64,000 bases of DNA from Sphingomonas donggukensis (GTDB lineage: Bacteria > Pseudomonadota > Alphaproteobacteria > Sphingomonadales > Sphingomonadaceae). Made by a program: the position numbers and the translations under genes. Numbering within the stretch: position 1 is the stretch's first letter; every line of letters starts with the position of its first letter. The stretch is from contig NZ_CP098401.1 of the NCBI RefSeq assembly GCF_023674425.1, positions 1,798,001 to 1,862,000 of the forward strand. The letters are read 5' to 3'. Positions 18,913 through 31,167 of this stretch are shown here, piece after piece. Below the pieces are notes generated by a model that was given only the letters and a program-made list of their open reading frames with translations, ran no database searches and had not been told where the DNA came from.

Positions 18913-19581
18913 ATGCGTATCCTGCTCGTAGAGGACGACCCCGATCTCGGCCCCGCCATCGCGCGGGCGCTGCGCGGCGAATCCTGCGCGGTCGATCTGG
19001 TCGCCGATGGCGTCGATGCCGAACATCTGGGCGATACCGAGCTGTACGACGCCGCCGTCCTTGACCTCGGCCTGCCGGGGCGCGACGGCATCGCCATCCT
19101 GCGCAGCTGGCGCGAGGCGGGGCGCCAGCTGCCCGTGCTGATCCTGACCGCGCGTGACGGCTGGTCGGACAAGGTCGCAGGGTTCAAGGCCGGCGCCGAC
19201 GATTTCCTGACCAAGCCGTTCCGCGTCGAGGAGTTGGTCATGCGCCTGCGCGCGCTGGTCCGCCGCGCCGCCGGCCATGCCGCGACCCGTATCGAATGCG
19301 GCCCGCTGGCGTTCGAGACGCAGGCCGGCCAGTTCGAGCTCGATGGCCTGCCGCTCAAGCTGACCGCGTTCGAATGGCGCGTGCTCTCTGCGCTGATGCT
19401 GTCGAAGGAAGCGGTGATCCCGCGCCTCGACCTGCTGGAGCGCGTGTATGAGGGCGATGCCGACGTCGATTCGAACAGCCTGGAAGTGATCGTCGGGCGT
19501 CTGCGCCGCAAGATCGGCGCCGACCTGATCGAAACGGTGCGCGGGCGCGGCTATCGGCTCACGGCGGGGGCGCCGGCATGA
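18913..19581 (+). CDS. OmpR-family response regulator
   Basis: 222 residues. Receiver domain with EDDPD acidic pocket, phospho-acceptor Asp 51 (AAVLDLGLPGRDG), Thr in LILTARDG and Lys in DDFLTKPF; then a winged-helix DNA-binding domain (PLKLTAFEWRVLSALM, VDSNSLEVIVGRLRRKIG, ETVRGRGYRL). It overlaps the sensor kinase start by 4 bases. Likely regulates the divergent exported protein gene across a 109-base intergenic region. Confidence 0.93.
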   Translation: MRILLVEDDPDLGPAIARALRGESCAVDLVADGVDAEHLGDTELYDAAVLDLGLPGRDGIAILRSWREAGRQLPVLILTARDGWSDKVAGFKAGADDFLTKPFRVEELVMRLRALVRRAAGHAATRIECGPLAFETQAGQFELDGLPLKLTAFEWRVLSALMLSKEAVIPRLDLLERVYEGDADVDSNSLEVIVGRLRRKIGADLIETVRGRGYRLTAGAPA

Positions 19582-20915
19582 AGCTGATTCCGCGCTCGAT
19601 CCACGGGCGGATGCTCGCGCTCTCGCTGCTGGCAACCCTCGTCGCGCTCGCGGTCGCGGGTGCCGCCATCTTTGGCGTGCTCGAACGCTTCGTGACGCAG
19701 GGGCTCGACCAGCGGCTCGATGCCGAGCTGTCGCTGCTCGCCACCGCGGTCGATCGCGACGGCAGTGTCGACCGCGCCCGGCTGGCGCAGGTGCAGGGCG
19801 CGCTCGACGGCGGGCGCGGCTGGCAGTGGCGGATCGTGGCGCCGGGCGGCAGCGTCGTGTCCGCCGATTTTCCCGTACTCGACGCGCCGCCCGCCCCTGG
19901 CCGTCCGCCCGGCGCACACGGGCCACCCCCGGTTGGTCCCGGGCGCATGCATCCTGCGGAGGGACACGACCGCGCCGGACGCCGCCTTCACGCCCGCAGC
20001 CTCATGCTGTCCAGCACCGCCGGCCCGGTCACGCTGACCGCCGCGGCGCCGTGGCAGGTGGTGGTCCGTCCGGTGCGCGGCGCGCTGGTGCCGCTGCTCG
20101 CCACGCTCGGAATCCTCGGCCTCGCGCTGGCGCTCGCCGCGCTCGTCCAGCTGCGCCTCGGCCTGCGTCCGCTGCGTCGGCTGGCGGTCGAGGTCGCCGC
20201 GATCCGGCAAGGGCACCGCGCGACCGTGTCGGAGGATCAGCCCGACGAGCTCCGCCCGCTCGCGACCGAACTCAACGCGCTCGCGCGCGACACTGCCGCG
20301 GCGCTCGACACCGCGCGCGCGTCGGCGGCCAATCTCGCGCACGCGCTCAAGACCCCGGTCGCGACGCTCGCGCTGGAACTACGCGACCATGCCCCCCGCG
20401 CCGCGCAGGTCGAGCGCATCTACGCGACGATCCGCCACCACCTCGCCCGCGCGCGCGGCGGGATCGCCGATACGCGGTCGGCCACGCCGCTCGCCCCGGC
20501 GATCACGGATCTGGTCGCCGCCATTGCCCGGCTGCATGCGCCGCGCGGCCTCAGCTTTACACAAGACGTATCCGGCGACGTCGCGGTCGCGATCGCGGCA
20601 TCGGACCTCGATGAACTCGCCGGCAATCTGATCGACAATGCCGCGCGCCACGCCGCCTCCAGCGTCGCGATCACCGCTCGGGTCGAGGCCGGCCTGGTGC
20701 GGCTGACGGTCTCCGACGACGGCCCCGGCATTCCCGCCGCCGACCGCGCCCGCGCGACGGCGCCGGGCGTCCGGCTGGACATGCGCGGCGACGGCGACGG
20801 ATTCGGGCTTTCGATCGCTCGCGATCTGGCCGAGCTCCACGGCGGCGCGCTGTCGCTCGATACCGCGGACGGCGGCGGTCTGGCCGCGACCGTCACCCTG
20901 CGCCGCGCGGTCTGA
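19578..20915 (+). CDS. sensor histidine kinase with Gly/Pro/His-rich periplasmic loop
   Basis: 445 residues: TM1 (about 12-36), a periplasmic loop containing PAPGRPPGAHGPPPVGPG and nearby His residues, TM2 (about 170-195), a HAMP-like linker, the DHp helix with phospho-His 255 (LAHALKTPVATLALEL), and an ATPase domain with N box DELAGNLIDNAARHA, G1 VSDDGPGIP and G2 GDGFGLSIARDLAE. The loop composition suggests metal sensing, but this is inference. Confidence 0.92.
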   Translation: MKLIPRSIHGRMLALSLLATLVALAVAGAAIFGVLERFVTQGLDQRLDAELSLLATAVDRDGSVDRARLAQVQGALDGGRGWQWRIVAPGGSVVSADFPVLDAPPAPGRPPGAHGPPPVGPGRMHPAEGHDRAGRRLHARSLMLSSTAGPVTLTAAAPWQVVVRPVRGALVPLLATLGILGLALALAALVQLRLGLRPLRRLAVEVAAIRQGHRATVSEDQPDELRPLATELNALARDTAAALDTARASAANLAHALKTPVATLALELRDHAPRAAQVERIYATIRHHLARARGGIADTRSATPLAPAITDLVAAIARLHAPRGLSFTQDVSGDVAVAIAASDLDELAGNLIDNAARHAASSVAITARVEAGLVRLTVSDDGPGIPAADRARATAPGVRLDMRGDGDGFGLSIARDLAELHGGALSLDTADGGGLAATVTLRRAV

Positions 20916-20943
20916 CGCCGCGCAATCTGACGCAGCGCCCATG

Positions 20944-20975
20944 AAAAAACGGGCCGCTTCTCTCGAAGCGACCCG
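20944..20975 (-). terminator. Rho-independent terminator of the autotransporter gene
   Basis: On the minus strand an 11-bp stem (arms 20965-20975 and 20950-20960, one wobble) with a 4-base loop is followed by six U residues (20949-20944). It lies about 20 bases after the autotransporter stop. Confidence 0.85.
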
Positions 20976-20996
20976 TCTTCCCGGTGCGATGGTGCC

Positions 20997-23900
20997 TTAG
21001 AAGCGGAAGCGCATGCCGGCGCGACCGCCGAAGCCCTCGTAATCGCCGCCATTGGCATAGCGACCCTCGAAGAAGCCGCTGACCGCGCCCTGCTTCGACC
21101 CGACGTTCAGGCCCAGCGTACCCTCACCGTAATCGCGGATGCGCAACCCGCCGAAGTTCACCGTCTGGCCGCCGCTGACGAACGTCACGCGGTCCTGCCC
21201 ACGGAATTCGTGGACGTAGTTGCCGCCGGCGTAGAGGCTGGCGGTCGACGCGCCGATCTCACGCGTGAAGCCCAGGCGGGCACCCGCCTTGCCGCGCACG
21301 CCGTCCTCGTCGTTGAACGTGAACGCACCCGCCGAGTTCGAGGCGACCGTGAAGTCGTCGAAATCGGAGTGAGTGTACGACACGCTCGCCGCCGGTTCGA
21401 TCCACACCGCCTTGCCGAAGCGGAAGCCCGCCTCCGCCTTGCCGCCGTACACCGACCCGTTGAACTTCTGGGTATAGCGACCGGAGATGCTGCGGTTGTC
21501 CGCCCAGTAATAGTCGTACTTGCCCAGCACGTTCACGAAGAACGCGTCGGCGTTGAAGCTGGCGTACACGCCGCCGTTGATCGCATCATAGTTGATGCGG
21601 TCGGCGGAGTTGGCGAAGCTCTGGTTCGAATTCAGGTAACCGCCGGTGATGCCGAAAGCGAACGCGCTGCTGCCCGCCGGACCACCGAAGTCGAGGCCGA
21701 TCTGGCCGCCGAAATAGTCCTGCTTGTAGCCAAGGTTGACCGGAGTGGTCACGCCGTTGAACGCGAAGCTGCGGCTGCCCGTCTGCTCCTCGACCTGGCC
21801 CATCGCCTGGAACCACAGGCGTCCGCCGGCACCACCGGGGCCGTTCGCGGCGACGTTGTCGCGCAGTTCGCGCATGTGGCCCGACCAGGCATCGCCCGAC
21901 TGGAGCCACAGGTTGCGCGCACCGCCGGCGAACACCGCGGTGCGGTACACGCCCACGCCCGGCGTCGCCACCAGGCTGAACGCGAAGGTCGTCGGGTTGT
22001 ACACGACCCGGTACTGGATCAGGCCCTGATCGACCTGCGTGCTGTCGAGCGTGAACGCGGTCGCGGTCGATGCCGCACCGGCCTGCACCAGCACCGTGCC
22101 CGTCGCGGTGCTCAGCACGGCGGGGGTGGTGTTGAGCTGGTTGAGCGTGATCGCCGTGCTGCCGGTCGCGGCACCGCTCAGGCGCAGCTGGTCGGCCGTG
22201 CCCGAGGCGACGCCGAGCGACGCGTCGAGCGCCAGGCGCGCCGCGCCAGAGCCGGTGTAGGCGCCCGGCACCACCAGCACATCGCCGGTGTGGCCGTTGC
22301 GGAAGTCGATCAGGCCGCTGTTGTTCAGCGTCTCCAGCCCGGTGAAGGTGACCGTGCCCGCCGTCGTCGACGTGCCCAGCACCCGCAGGATACCGCTGTT
22401 GTTGAACACGTCGGCGCCCGCGCCGAAATCGCTGTTGCTGTTGGCGTTGAAGATGCCGGCGTTGTTGACGGTATCGGCGTTGCCCGTCAGCGCGATCCGG
22501 CCCGTGATCGTCCCGCCGTTGGTGACCGTCGCGGCCCCGCCGGTGATCGTCAGCGCCGAATTGGTGCCAGAGATCGTGCCGCCGTTGTTGACGGTCGTGC
22601 CGGTGCCCGACGTGATCGTCGCACCGTTGTTGCCGCCGCCCAGCGTGCCCGTGGTGAGCACCAGCGCGGCGTTGGTGGCCGCCTGGATCTGGACACCGTC
22701 GGCGGCGGTCGAGCTGTTCGTGCCGCTCAGGGTCACGGTTGCGGCGCCCAGGTTGCTGCCGGCGAAGACCGCCGACGCGCCGGTGCCGGTCGCGGTGATC
22801 CCGGTGCCGGTGACGTTGACCGCGCGGTCGCCGGTGGCGGCGACGCCGGTGGCGTTGGCGCCGGTGGTGGCGACCTGACCGGCAGCGACGTTCACGCCGT
22901 TGTCGGCGCTGACCCGGATGCCGATCGCGTTCGCGCCGGTGGTGGTGACGGTGCCCGTGTTGGTGACGTTGGCGGTTCCGTCGGCGCGGACGAGGACCGC
23001 GGTACCGGCGCCGGTCGTCGCTGCACCGTTGACGGTGGCATTGATCGTGCCGGTGCCGCCGATGATGCGCAGCGCGTTGTTGCCGGTGGCAGTCTGCTTG
23101 CCGCCGTTGAAGGTCACCGCGCCGGTGGTCGCGATGTCGGTGCCCCGCGCCCCGGATTCGGTCGCGGTCACGGTGCCGGTGGTCAGCGTCACCGCGCTGG
23201 TCCCGGCATTGACGACCAGGCCGTTGCCGGTGGTGGCGACGGCGCCGACCGTCAGGTTGACCGGAGCGGTCGAGGTGATGAGCGCACCCTGCGACCCCGC
23301 GCCGGTGGTGGTGACGTTGCCGAGGTTGCCGGTCACTCCCGCGCCGGTCACGACGGCAGCGGTAACGCCGGCACCGTTGGTGCGCAGTGTCGCGCCGCTG
23401 CCGCGCAGGTTGATGGTGCCGGTCGACGCGAGGTCGAGCGCGCTGGCGGAATTGACGCCTGCCCCGACGCCCGACGTCGTGATGTTGCCATAGCCCGCGT
23501 CGATCGCGCCGGTGCCCGCGCGGCTGAACAGGCCGGTCGAGCCGACGCCGGTCGTCGTGATGACGCCCGCATTGGTGGTGACCGTGCCGGTGCCGCTGGT
23601 GTTCGCGGTGAGACCATAGGAGCCCACGCCCGACGTCGTCGCCGAGGTGATGGTCGCCGCGATGTTACCGCCGTTGGAGGTCGAGAACACGCCGTTGCTG
23701 TTGTCACCGGTGGTGGTCAGCACACCGCAGTTGATCGTGACCGAACCGGTGCCCTGCGTCTGCGCGATCACTGCCGTCGCATTGTTGCCGGTGGTCGACA
23801 CGCTGGGACAGCCGCCGACGCTTGCCGAACCGGTCGCATTGATGGCTCTGGCGATGATACCGGCGCCGTTGACGGTCGAGACGGTGCCGGTGCGCACCGT

Positions 23901-24686
23901 GCTGTTGCCGGTGAACGCCTGGCCAACGACGCCGAACCCACCGGCCGTGGTACCGCCGTTGGTGCTGGTGGTCACATTGCCGGTCGTGACCGACACGGTG
24001 CCGCCGTTGGCGAGAACCACGCCCTGGCCGGTCGACACGTTACCCGTGACGATCGTGTTGGTGCCGTTGCCGATCGAGTTGGTCAGCACGCCGAAGCCTG
24101 AGGCGGTCGAAATGTCACCGGTGGTGATGGCGATGTTGCCGGTCTGCGCCGTGGCGAGGATCGCAGTGCTGTTCAGGCCGGTCGTCGTGATGTTGCCGGT
24201 GCGCAGCGTCAGGTCGGTGCCCGCCGTCGACAGCACGCCGAACGAGGCGGCGCCGGTGGTGGAGACATTGCCGACCGTCACGGTCGCGGCCTGGCCGGCG
24301 GTGTTGAGGACCACGCCATTGGCGCCGGTGCCGCCCGTGGTGGAGACGTTCACCGCAGAACCCGACGCGGGCGTGAAGCTGAGCGCCCCGCCGGTCGAGG
24401 TCATGTTGACCGCGGTGACGCCGGTCGTGGCGATCGGGCCGGTCGCGGTATAGGTGGTGGTGGCGGGGCCGGCGACATCGACCGTGACCAGGCCGGGGCC
24501 GGGCACAGTGACGTTGCTCGGCGTCGTGGTTGCGGTCAGCACGGTGGCGGTGCCGTCGACGCAGGTGATGGTTGTGCCGGCCTGCGAGCACGTCGTGGAC
24601 TGTGCTTGGGCAGCGGTCGGCAGCAGCAGAACGGCAGCCGCAGTGGAAACGCTGCCGAGCAGCGCGGTACGCATCGTCGAAATCAT
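20997..24686 (-). CDS. large autotransporter with repetitive passenger
   Basis: 1229 residues. A signal peptide (MISTMRTALLGSVSTAAAV, cleavage after AQA), a short Cys pair (CSQAGTTITC), then a passenger of about 880 residues almost wholly made of Thr/Gly/Asn/Val repeats of the kind VTTTGANAxG, as in beta-helical adhesins. From about residue 920 comes an autotransporter beta-barrel (RNLWLQSGDAWSGH, SYTHSDFDDF, GSKQGAVSGFFEGRYANGGDYE) ending in FRF, the C-terminal aromatic needed for outer-membrane insertion. AGGGAGG lies 6 bases before the ATG. Probably surface adhesion or biofilm; ligand unknown. Confidence 0.9.
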   Translation of the reverse strand: MISTMRTALLGSVSTAAAVLLLPTAAQAQSTTCSQAGTTITCVDGTATVLTATTTPSNVTVPGPGLVTVDVAGPATTTYTATGPIATTGVTAVNMTSTGGALSFTPASGSAVNVSTTGGTGANGVVLNTAGQAATVTVGNVSTTGAASFGVLSTAGTDLTLRTGNITTTGLNSTAILATAQTGNIAITTGDISTASGFGVLTNSIGNGTNTIVTGNVSTGQGVVLANGGTVSVTTGNVTTSTNGGTTAGGFGVVGQAFTGNSTVRTGTVSTVNGAGIIARAINATGSASVGGCPSVSTTGNNATAVIAQTQGTGSVTINCGVLTTTGDNSNGVFSTSNGGNIAATITSATTSGVGSYGLTANTSGTGTVTTNAGVITTTGVGSTGLFSRAGTGAIDAGYGNITTSGVGAGVNSASALDLASTGTINLRGSGATLRTNGAGVTAAVVTGAGVTGNLGNVTTTGAGSQGALITSTAPVNLTVGAVATTGNGLVVNAGTSAVTLTTGTVTATESGARGTDIATTGAVTFNGGKQTATGNNALRIIGGTGTINATVNGAATTGAGTAVLVRADGTANVTNTGTVTTTGANAIGIRVSADNGVNVAAGQVATTGANATGVAATGDRAVNVTGTGITATGTGASAVFAGSNLGAATVTLSGTNSSTAADGVQIQAATNAALVLTTGTLGGGNNGATITSGTGTTVNNGGTISGTNSALTITGGAATVTNGGTITGRIALTGNADTVNNAGIFNANSNSDFGAGADVFNNSGILRVLGTSTTAGTVTFTGLETLNNSGLIDFRNGHTGDVLVVPGAYTGSGAARLALDASLGVASGTADQLRLSGAATGSTAITLNQLNTTPAVLSTATGTVLVQAGAASTATAFTLDSTQVDQGLIQYRVVYNPTTFAFSLVATPGVGVYRTAVFAGGARNLWLQSGDAWSGHMRELRDNVAANGPGGAGGRLWFQAMGQVEEQTGSRSFAFNGVTTPVNLGYKQDYFGGQIGLDFGGPAGSSAFAFGITGGYLNSNQSFANSADRINYDAINGGVYASFNADAFFVNVLGKYDYYWADNRSISGRYTQKFNGSVYGGKAEAGFRFGKAVWIEPAASVSYTHSDFDDFTVASNSAGAFTFNDEDGVRGKAGARLGFTREIGASTASLYAGGNYVHEFRGQDRVTFVSGGQTVNFGGLRIRDYGEGTLGLNVGSKQGAVSGFFEGRYANGGDYEGFGGRAGMRFRF

Positions 24687-24752
24687 GATAGGCCTCCCTG
24701 TTCCGGACGTGCGCACAACCCCGACAGCGCCGCCGAATATTCTGACCGCGAT

Positions 24753-24782
24753 AGGATAGCGGCGCTCGGCGAAACTGGTCAA
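24753..24782 (-). promoter_or_regulatory. candidate sigma-70 promoter for the autotransporter
   Basis: On the minus strand TTGACC (24782-24777) and TATCCT (24758-24753) are separated by 18 bases, about 67 bases before the autotransporter ATG. Confidence 0.5.
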
Positions 24783-24803
24783 TCGCCCAACGGTTCCCGC
24801 CAC

Positions 24804-24818
24804 TGTACGTTTCGTACA
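24804..24818. promoter_or_regulatory. perfect 15-bp palindrome TGTACG-TTT-CGTACA
   Basis: Two 6-base half sites with a 3-base spacer, 21 bases upstream of the -35 box of the autotransporter promoter. The form suits a dimeric repressor or activator (TetR-type operators look like this). The binding protein is unknown. Confidence 0.45.
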
Positions 24819-25049
24819 AATTTTTGCGGGACTTAGCGTCGATTATGGGCAGACACCGGTAGCACCGCGGCGGGATCGTTCTCCAGGGCGGGCCATGCAC
24901 TCCTCGTCCAACCGCCCACCGCCCTTCCCCTCGCCTCGAGCCGCTGCTATCGGCCTGCGGGAAACCCGCCTTTTCGCGCGCGCGTGCGGCTTCCAGCAGC
25001 CTCCCCCGCGCCCGCGCGACGGGCCCGACAGCGAAGGACCGTCCACCAC

Positions 25050-27715
<2,666 letters not shown>

Positions 27716-27719
<4 letters not shown>

Positions 27720-28123
27720 GACCGCTGATCGCCGCCGCTGCGTTCGGCGTGTCGAGCGCGGCGGCGGCGGCGCCTACCCCCGTGACCGGGCGCTGGCTGA
27801 CCGTCGATGCCAAGGCGATCGTCGAGATCGCACCCTGCGGCGCGTCGCTGTGCGGGCGCATCGCGCGGGTGCTGAAGCCGCGCCCCGGCGGCCCCGCGGT
27901 CGACGCCAACAATCCGGACAAGGCGCTGCGCAACCGCCCGATCCAGGGAATCGCGATCCTGACCGGTTTCACCGCCGACGACGATCGCTGGCGCGGGCGC
28001 ATCTACGATCCCGAAAGCGGGCGCACCTATCGCTCCGAACTGCGCATCGACGGCGGCGTGCTGAAGGTGAAGGGCTGCTTCGGGCCGTTCTGCCGCACGC
28101 AGGAGTGGACGCGTACCCGCTGA
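27716..28123 (+). CDS. exported DUF2147 protein
   Basis: 135 residues: signal sequence ([18 protein letters not shown]) then a DUF2147 domain ([65 protein letters not shown]), a small lipocalin-like beta barrel. It starts with GTG overlapping the aconitase stop (GTGA). Function of the family is not established. Confidence 0.85.
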
Positions 28124-28208
28124 GCCGCCCCGCGCCGGCGGCACATCGTCTCGCCTTCGTTAACCTTACGATGGTAATGATGCCCGCGAACCTAGTCGGA
28201 GCGGAACG

Positions 28209-28820
28209 ATGAAGAAGCCACAGACGGTCGCGGCGCTGACCGACCTCGGGCGCGTGCAGCTGTCCCGGACGTTCTTCATGCGCGATTTCCTCTATTCGGA
28301 CATCGCCAGCATCCACGGCCTGTCGAACATCCCCGACGACCCCGACCTCGCGATCGCAGCAGGCACCCGGCTGTGCGAGGGTCTGCTCGAGCCGTTGCAG
28401 GACGCCTTCGGCCGCATCGCCATCCGCTCGGCCTATCGCTCGGCGGAGGTGAACGCGCTCGGCAACGCCAAGAATTACAATTGCGCTTCGAACGAACGCA
28501 ATTACTCCTACCACATCTGGGACCGCCGCGACGCGAGCGGGGCGATGGGCGCGACCGCATGCATCGTCGTGCCCGGCTTCGCCAACCGCTTCGACCAGCC
28601 CGGCGACTGGAAGCGGCTGGCGTGGTGGGTCCACGACCATCTGCCCTATGCGACGATGGAATTCTTTCCGGTGCGGTTCGCCTTCAACCTCGGCTGGCAC
28701 GAAAAGCCGGTGCGCGCGATCATGTCGCACATCCCGAACGACCGCGGGTACCTGACCAAGCCCGGCATGCCCAATCACGACGGCGACCACAGCGCCGAAT
28801 GGGCCGGCATTCTGCCGTAG
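28209..28820 (+). CDS. M15-like (D-Ala-D-Ala peptidase fold) protein, uncertain
   Basis: 203 residues, no signal peptide. The middle resembles zinc M15 peptidases: RIAIRSAYRSAEVN matches the SGYRSxxVN region, and a later SYHIWDRRD supplies a His and Asp at suitable spacing. The last metal His might be in YATMEFFPVRFAFNLGWHE. Because a full metal-ligand set is not proved, the enzyme may be inactive or different. GGAGCGGA ends shortly before the ATG. Confidence 0.6.
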   Translation: MKKPQTVAALTDLGRVQLSRTFFMRDFLYSDIASIHGLSNIPDDPDLAIAAGTRLCEGLLEPLQDAFGRIAIRSAYRSAEVNALGNAKNYNCASNERNYSYHIWDRRDASGAMGATACIVVPGFANRFDQPGDWKRLAWWVHDHLPYATMEFFPVRFAFNLGWHEKPVRAIMSHIPNDRGYLTKPGMPNHDGDHSAEWAGILP

Positions 28821-28827
28821 CGCCGCG

Positions 28828-29676
28828 TTAGCCGAGCGCCCGCCCGGCGACCGCCCGCAACCGTTCCACCATCGCCGCATCCCGCGCGCCCGGCGCGGTG
28901 ATGATCGCGGCGTCGAGGTTGGTATCGATCGGCGACGGCGTCCGCTCCGCCGGCAGTGCCGCCAGCAGCCGCGCGACCAGCCCGCGGGCCTTGGCCGCGT
29001 TCGCCCCGACCTGCGCCAGCACGCCCGCCACATCCACCGCCTCGCCTCCGCGCCAGCAGTCGTAGTCGGTCACCATCCCGACCAGCGCATAGGGCAGTTC
29101 CGCCTCGCGCGCGAGCTTCGCCTCGGGCAGCGCGGTCATGCCGATCACATGGCACCCCCAACTGCGGTAGAGGTTGCTTTCCGCCCGCGTCGAGAATTGC
29201 GGCCCCTCCATCGCCAGATAGCTACCGCCGACATCCGCCTCGGGCATCGCCGCCGCCAGCAGCCCCGTCAGCCGCGGGCACACCGGATCGGCCATCGAGA
29301 CATGCGCGACCAGCCCTTCGCCGAAGAAGCTGCCGCTGCGCCCCTGCGTCCGGTCGATCATCTGGTCGGGGATGCTGAAGCTGCCCGGCGCGCGTTCCTC
29401 GATCAGGCTGCCGACCGACGAGATCGCGATCACGTCGGTACAGCCGAGCATCTTCAGCGCGGCGATGTTGGCGCGGGCGTTGAGTTCGCCCGGCGGGATA
29501 CGGTGCCCGCGCCCGTGCCGGGGCAGGAACGCGACGGCCACGCCGTCCAGAGACCCCTGAAAGATCGCATCGGACGGGCGTCCCCACGGCGTCTCGACCT
29601 CCACCCACTCGCCGCTCAGGCCGGGAATGTCGTACAGCCCCGACCCGCCGATGATCCCGATCGTCCAGCCGCTCAT
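28828..29676 (-). CDS. mtnP: S-methyl-5'-thioadenosine phosphorylase
   Basis: Splits methylthioadenosine into adenine and methylthioribose-1-phosphate in methionine salvage. 282 residues: IGIIGGSGLYDIPGL, phosphate-binding FLPRHGRGHRIPPGELN, AISSVGSL, YLAMEGPQFSTRAES and GMVTDYDCWR, the combination specific to MTA phosphorylases. The ATG overlaps the stop of the upstream permease (ATGA), so the two are coupled. Confidence 0.94.
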   Translation of the reverse strand: MSGWTIGIIGGSGLYDIPGLSGEWVEVETPWGRPSDAIFQGSLDGVAVAFLPRHGRGHRIPPGELNARANIAALKMLGCTDVIAISSVGSLIEERAPGSFSIPDQMIDRTQGRSGSFFGEGLVAHVSMADPVCPRLTGLLAAAMPEADVGGSYLAMEGPQFSTRAESNLYRSWGCHVIGMTALPEAKLAREAELPYALVGMVTDYDCWRGGEAVDVAGVLAQVGANAAKARGLVARLLAALPAERTPSPIDTNLDAAIITAPGARDAAMVERLRAVAGRALG

Positions 29677-31076
29677 GCGGTGCGCGTGCGCCGCGCGACG
29701 AACAGGAAATAGAGGATCAGGCCGACCACGTTCCAACCGAAGAACCACAATTGCGTCCGCTGCGGCAGGCTGAAGAACAGGTAGGCGCATCCCAGGATCG
29801 CGATCGGCCCGACCACCCACGCCAGCGGCGTGCGGTACGCGCGCGCCATGTCGGGCGCACGGCGGCGCATGATGAGCATGCAGGTCGCCACCGCGATGAA
29901 CGCGACCAGCGTTCCCGCATTGGCGAGCGCGGCCAGCTCGCCCAGCGGCACGAACCCGGCCAGCACCGCGACCAGCACTGCGGTGAACAGCGTGATCCGC
30001 ACGGGCGCCCCCCGCGACGAAACCTTCGCCAGCCCCGACGGCAACAACCGGTCGCGCGCCATAACGAAGAAGATGCGGCTCTGCCCATAGAAGAACGCGA
30101 GGATGACGGTCGGCAGCGCGATCACCGCCGACGCCGCGAGATATTTCGCCGCGCCCGGCTGCCCCAGCTCGCGCAGGATCAGTGCCAGCGGCTCGGGCGA
30201 ATTGGCGAAGCGGGTGTAGCCGATCGCCCCGACCGCCGCGGCGGCGACCGCGATGTAAATGACGATGCAGATCAGCATCGATCCGACGATCCCGATCTTC
30301 AGGTCGCGGGCCGGGTTCTTGGTTTCCTCCGCCGCGGTCGCGATCGCGTCGAAGCCGTAGAAGGCGAAAAAGATGATCGCCGCCGCCGCCATCACCCCGC
30401 GCTCGACCCCGTCGGCGCCCATCGACTTGGGAAAACCGAACGGGCTGAACGGCGTGAAATTGGCCGCGTCGAAATAGGGAAGTGCGACGGCAACGAACAC
30501 CACCAGCGCGACGATCTTCACCAGCACCAGCACGGCGTTGACGGTTGCGCTTTCCTTGGTGCCGAGGATCAGCATCCCCGCCACCACCGCGATGATGCCG
30601 ATGGCGGGCAGGTTGACGATGCCGCCCAGTTCCGGCCCCTGCATCAACGTCATCGGCACGCCGAGGTAACTCTGGAGCAGCGGCGCGGCATAGCCCGACC
30701 ACCCGACCGCGACCGCCGAGACGACCAGCGTGTATTCCAGGATCAGGCTCCACCCCACGACCCAGGCGATGACCTCGCCGATCACGGTGTAGCTGTAGGT
30801 GTAGGCGCTGCCCGACGTCGGGATCATCGTCGCCATCTCGGCATAGGCGAGCGCCGCGCATGCGCAGATCAGCCCGGCGATCCCGAACGACAGGATCACC
30901 GCCGGCCCCGCCTTGTCCGCACCCACCCCGATCAGCGTCAGGATGCCGGTGCCGACGATCGCCCCGACACCCAGCGCCACGAGGTGTGGCCACGACAAGG
31001 TCCGCGCCAGCCGCTGCCCGCCCGCCGCGTCGGCAGCGGACTCGATCGGCTTGCGCCTGAAAATACCGTCGGACAT
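29673..31076 (-). CDS. APC-family amino-acid permease
   Basis: 467 residues with about 12 transmembrane helices. The APC hallmark GVGAIVGTGILTLIG in TM1 and FYGFDAIATAAEETKNPARD in the TM6/loop region place it among the cationic amino-acid transporter-type permeases (CAT/YfnA-like). Coupling to mtnP hints at a purine/methionine-cycle or amino-acid substrate, but this is only inference. Confidence 0.9.
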   Translation of the reverse strand: MSDGIFRRKPIESAADAAGGQRLARTLSWPHLVALGVGAIVGTGILTLIGVGADKAGPAVILSFGIAGLICACAALAYAEMATMIPTSGSAYTYSYTVIGEVIAWVVGWSLILEYTLVVSAVAVGWSGYAAPLLQSYLGVPMTLMQGPELGGIVNLPAIGIIAVVAGMLILGTKESATVNAVLVLVKIVALVVFVAVALPYFDAANFTPFSPFGFPKSMGADGVERGVMAAAAIIFFAFYGFDAIATAAEETKNPARDLKIGIVGSMLICIVIYIAVAAAAVGAIGYTRFANSPEPLALILRELGQPGAAKYLAASAVIALPTVILAFFYGQSRIFFVMARDRLLPSGLAKVSSRGAPVRITLFTAVLVAVLAGFVPLGELAALANAGTLVAFIAVATCMLIMRRRAPDMARAYRTPLAWVVGPIAILGCAYLFFSLPQRTQLWFFGWNVVGLILYFLFVARRTRTA

Positions 31077-31167
31077 GCGGTAAGAACCCTCCCCTGAAAC
31101 TTGTGGCCGCGATCAAAGCGGTTTGCGGCGACTTTGGGAAGGGTCGGCGCGCCGATTGCTGCCAACC

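Larger units (their letters stand above)
24687..25049. other. intergenic region between autotransporter and aconitase
   Basis: A 363-base divergent region. It holds the autotransporter promoter and an upstream palindrome (listed separately). No terminator or small coding frame is convincing, and I see no clear promoter for the aconitase gene. Confidence 0.6.

Noticed and set aside
21210..24101. A 963-codon frame opposite the autotransporter
   Set aside because: Low-complexity product of the repetitive passenger read backwards; no start or ribosome site that stands out.
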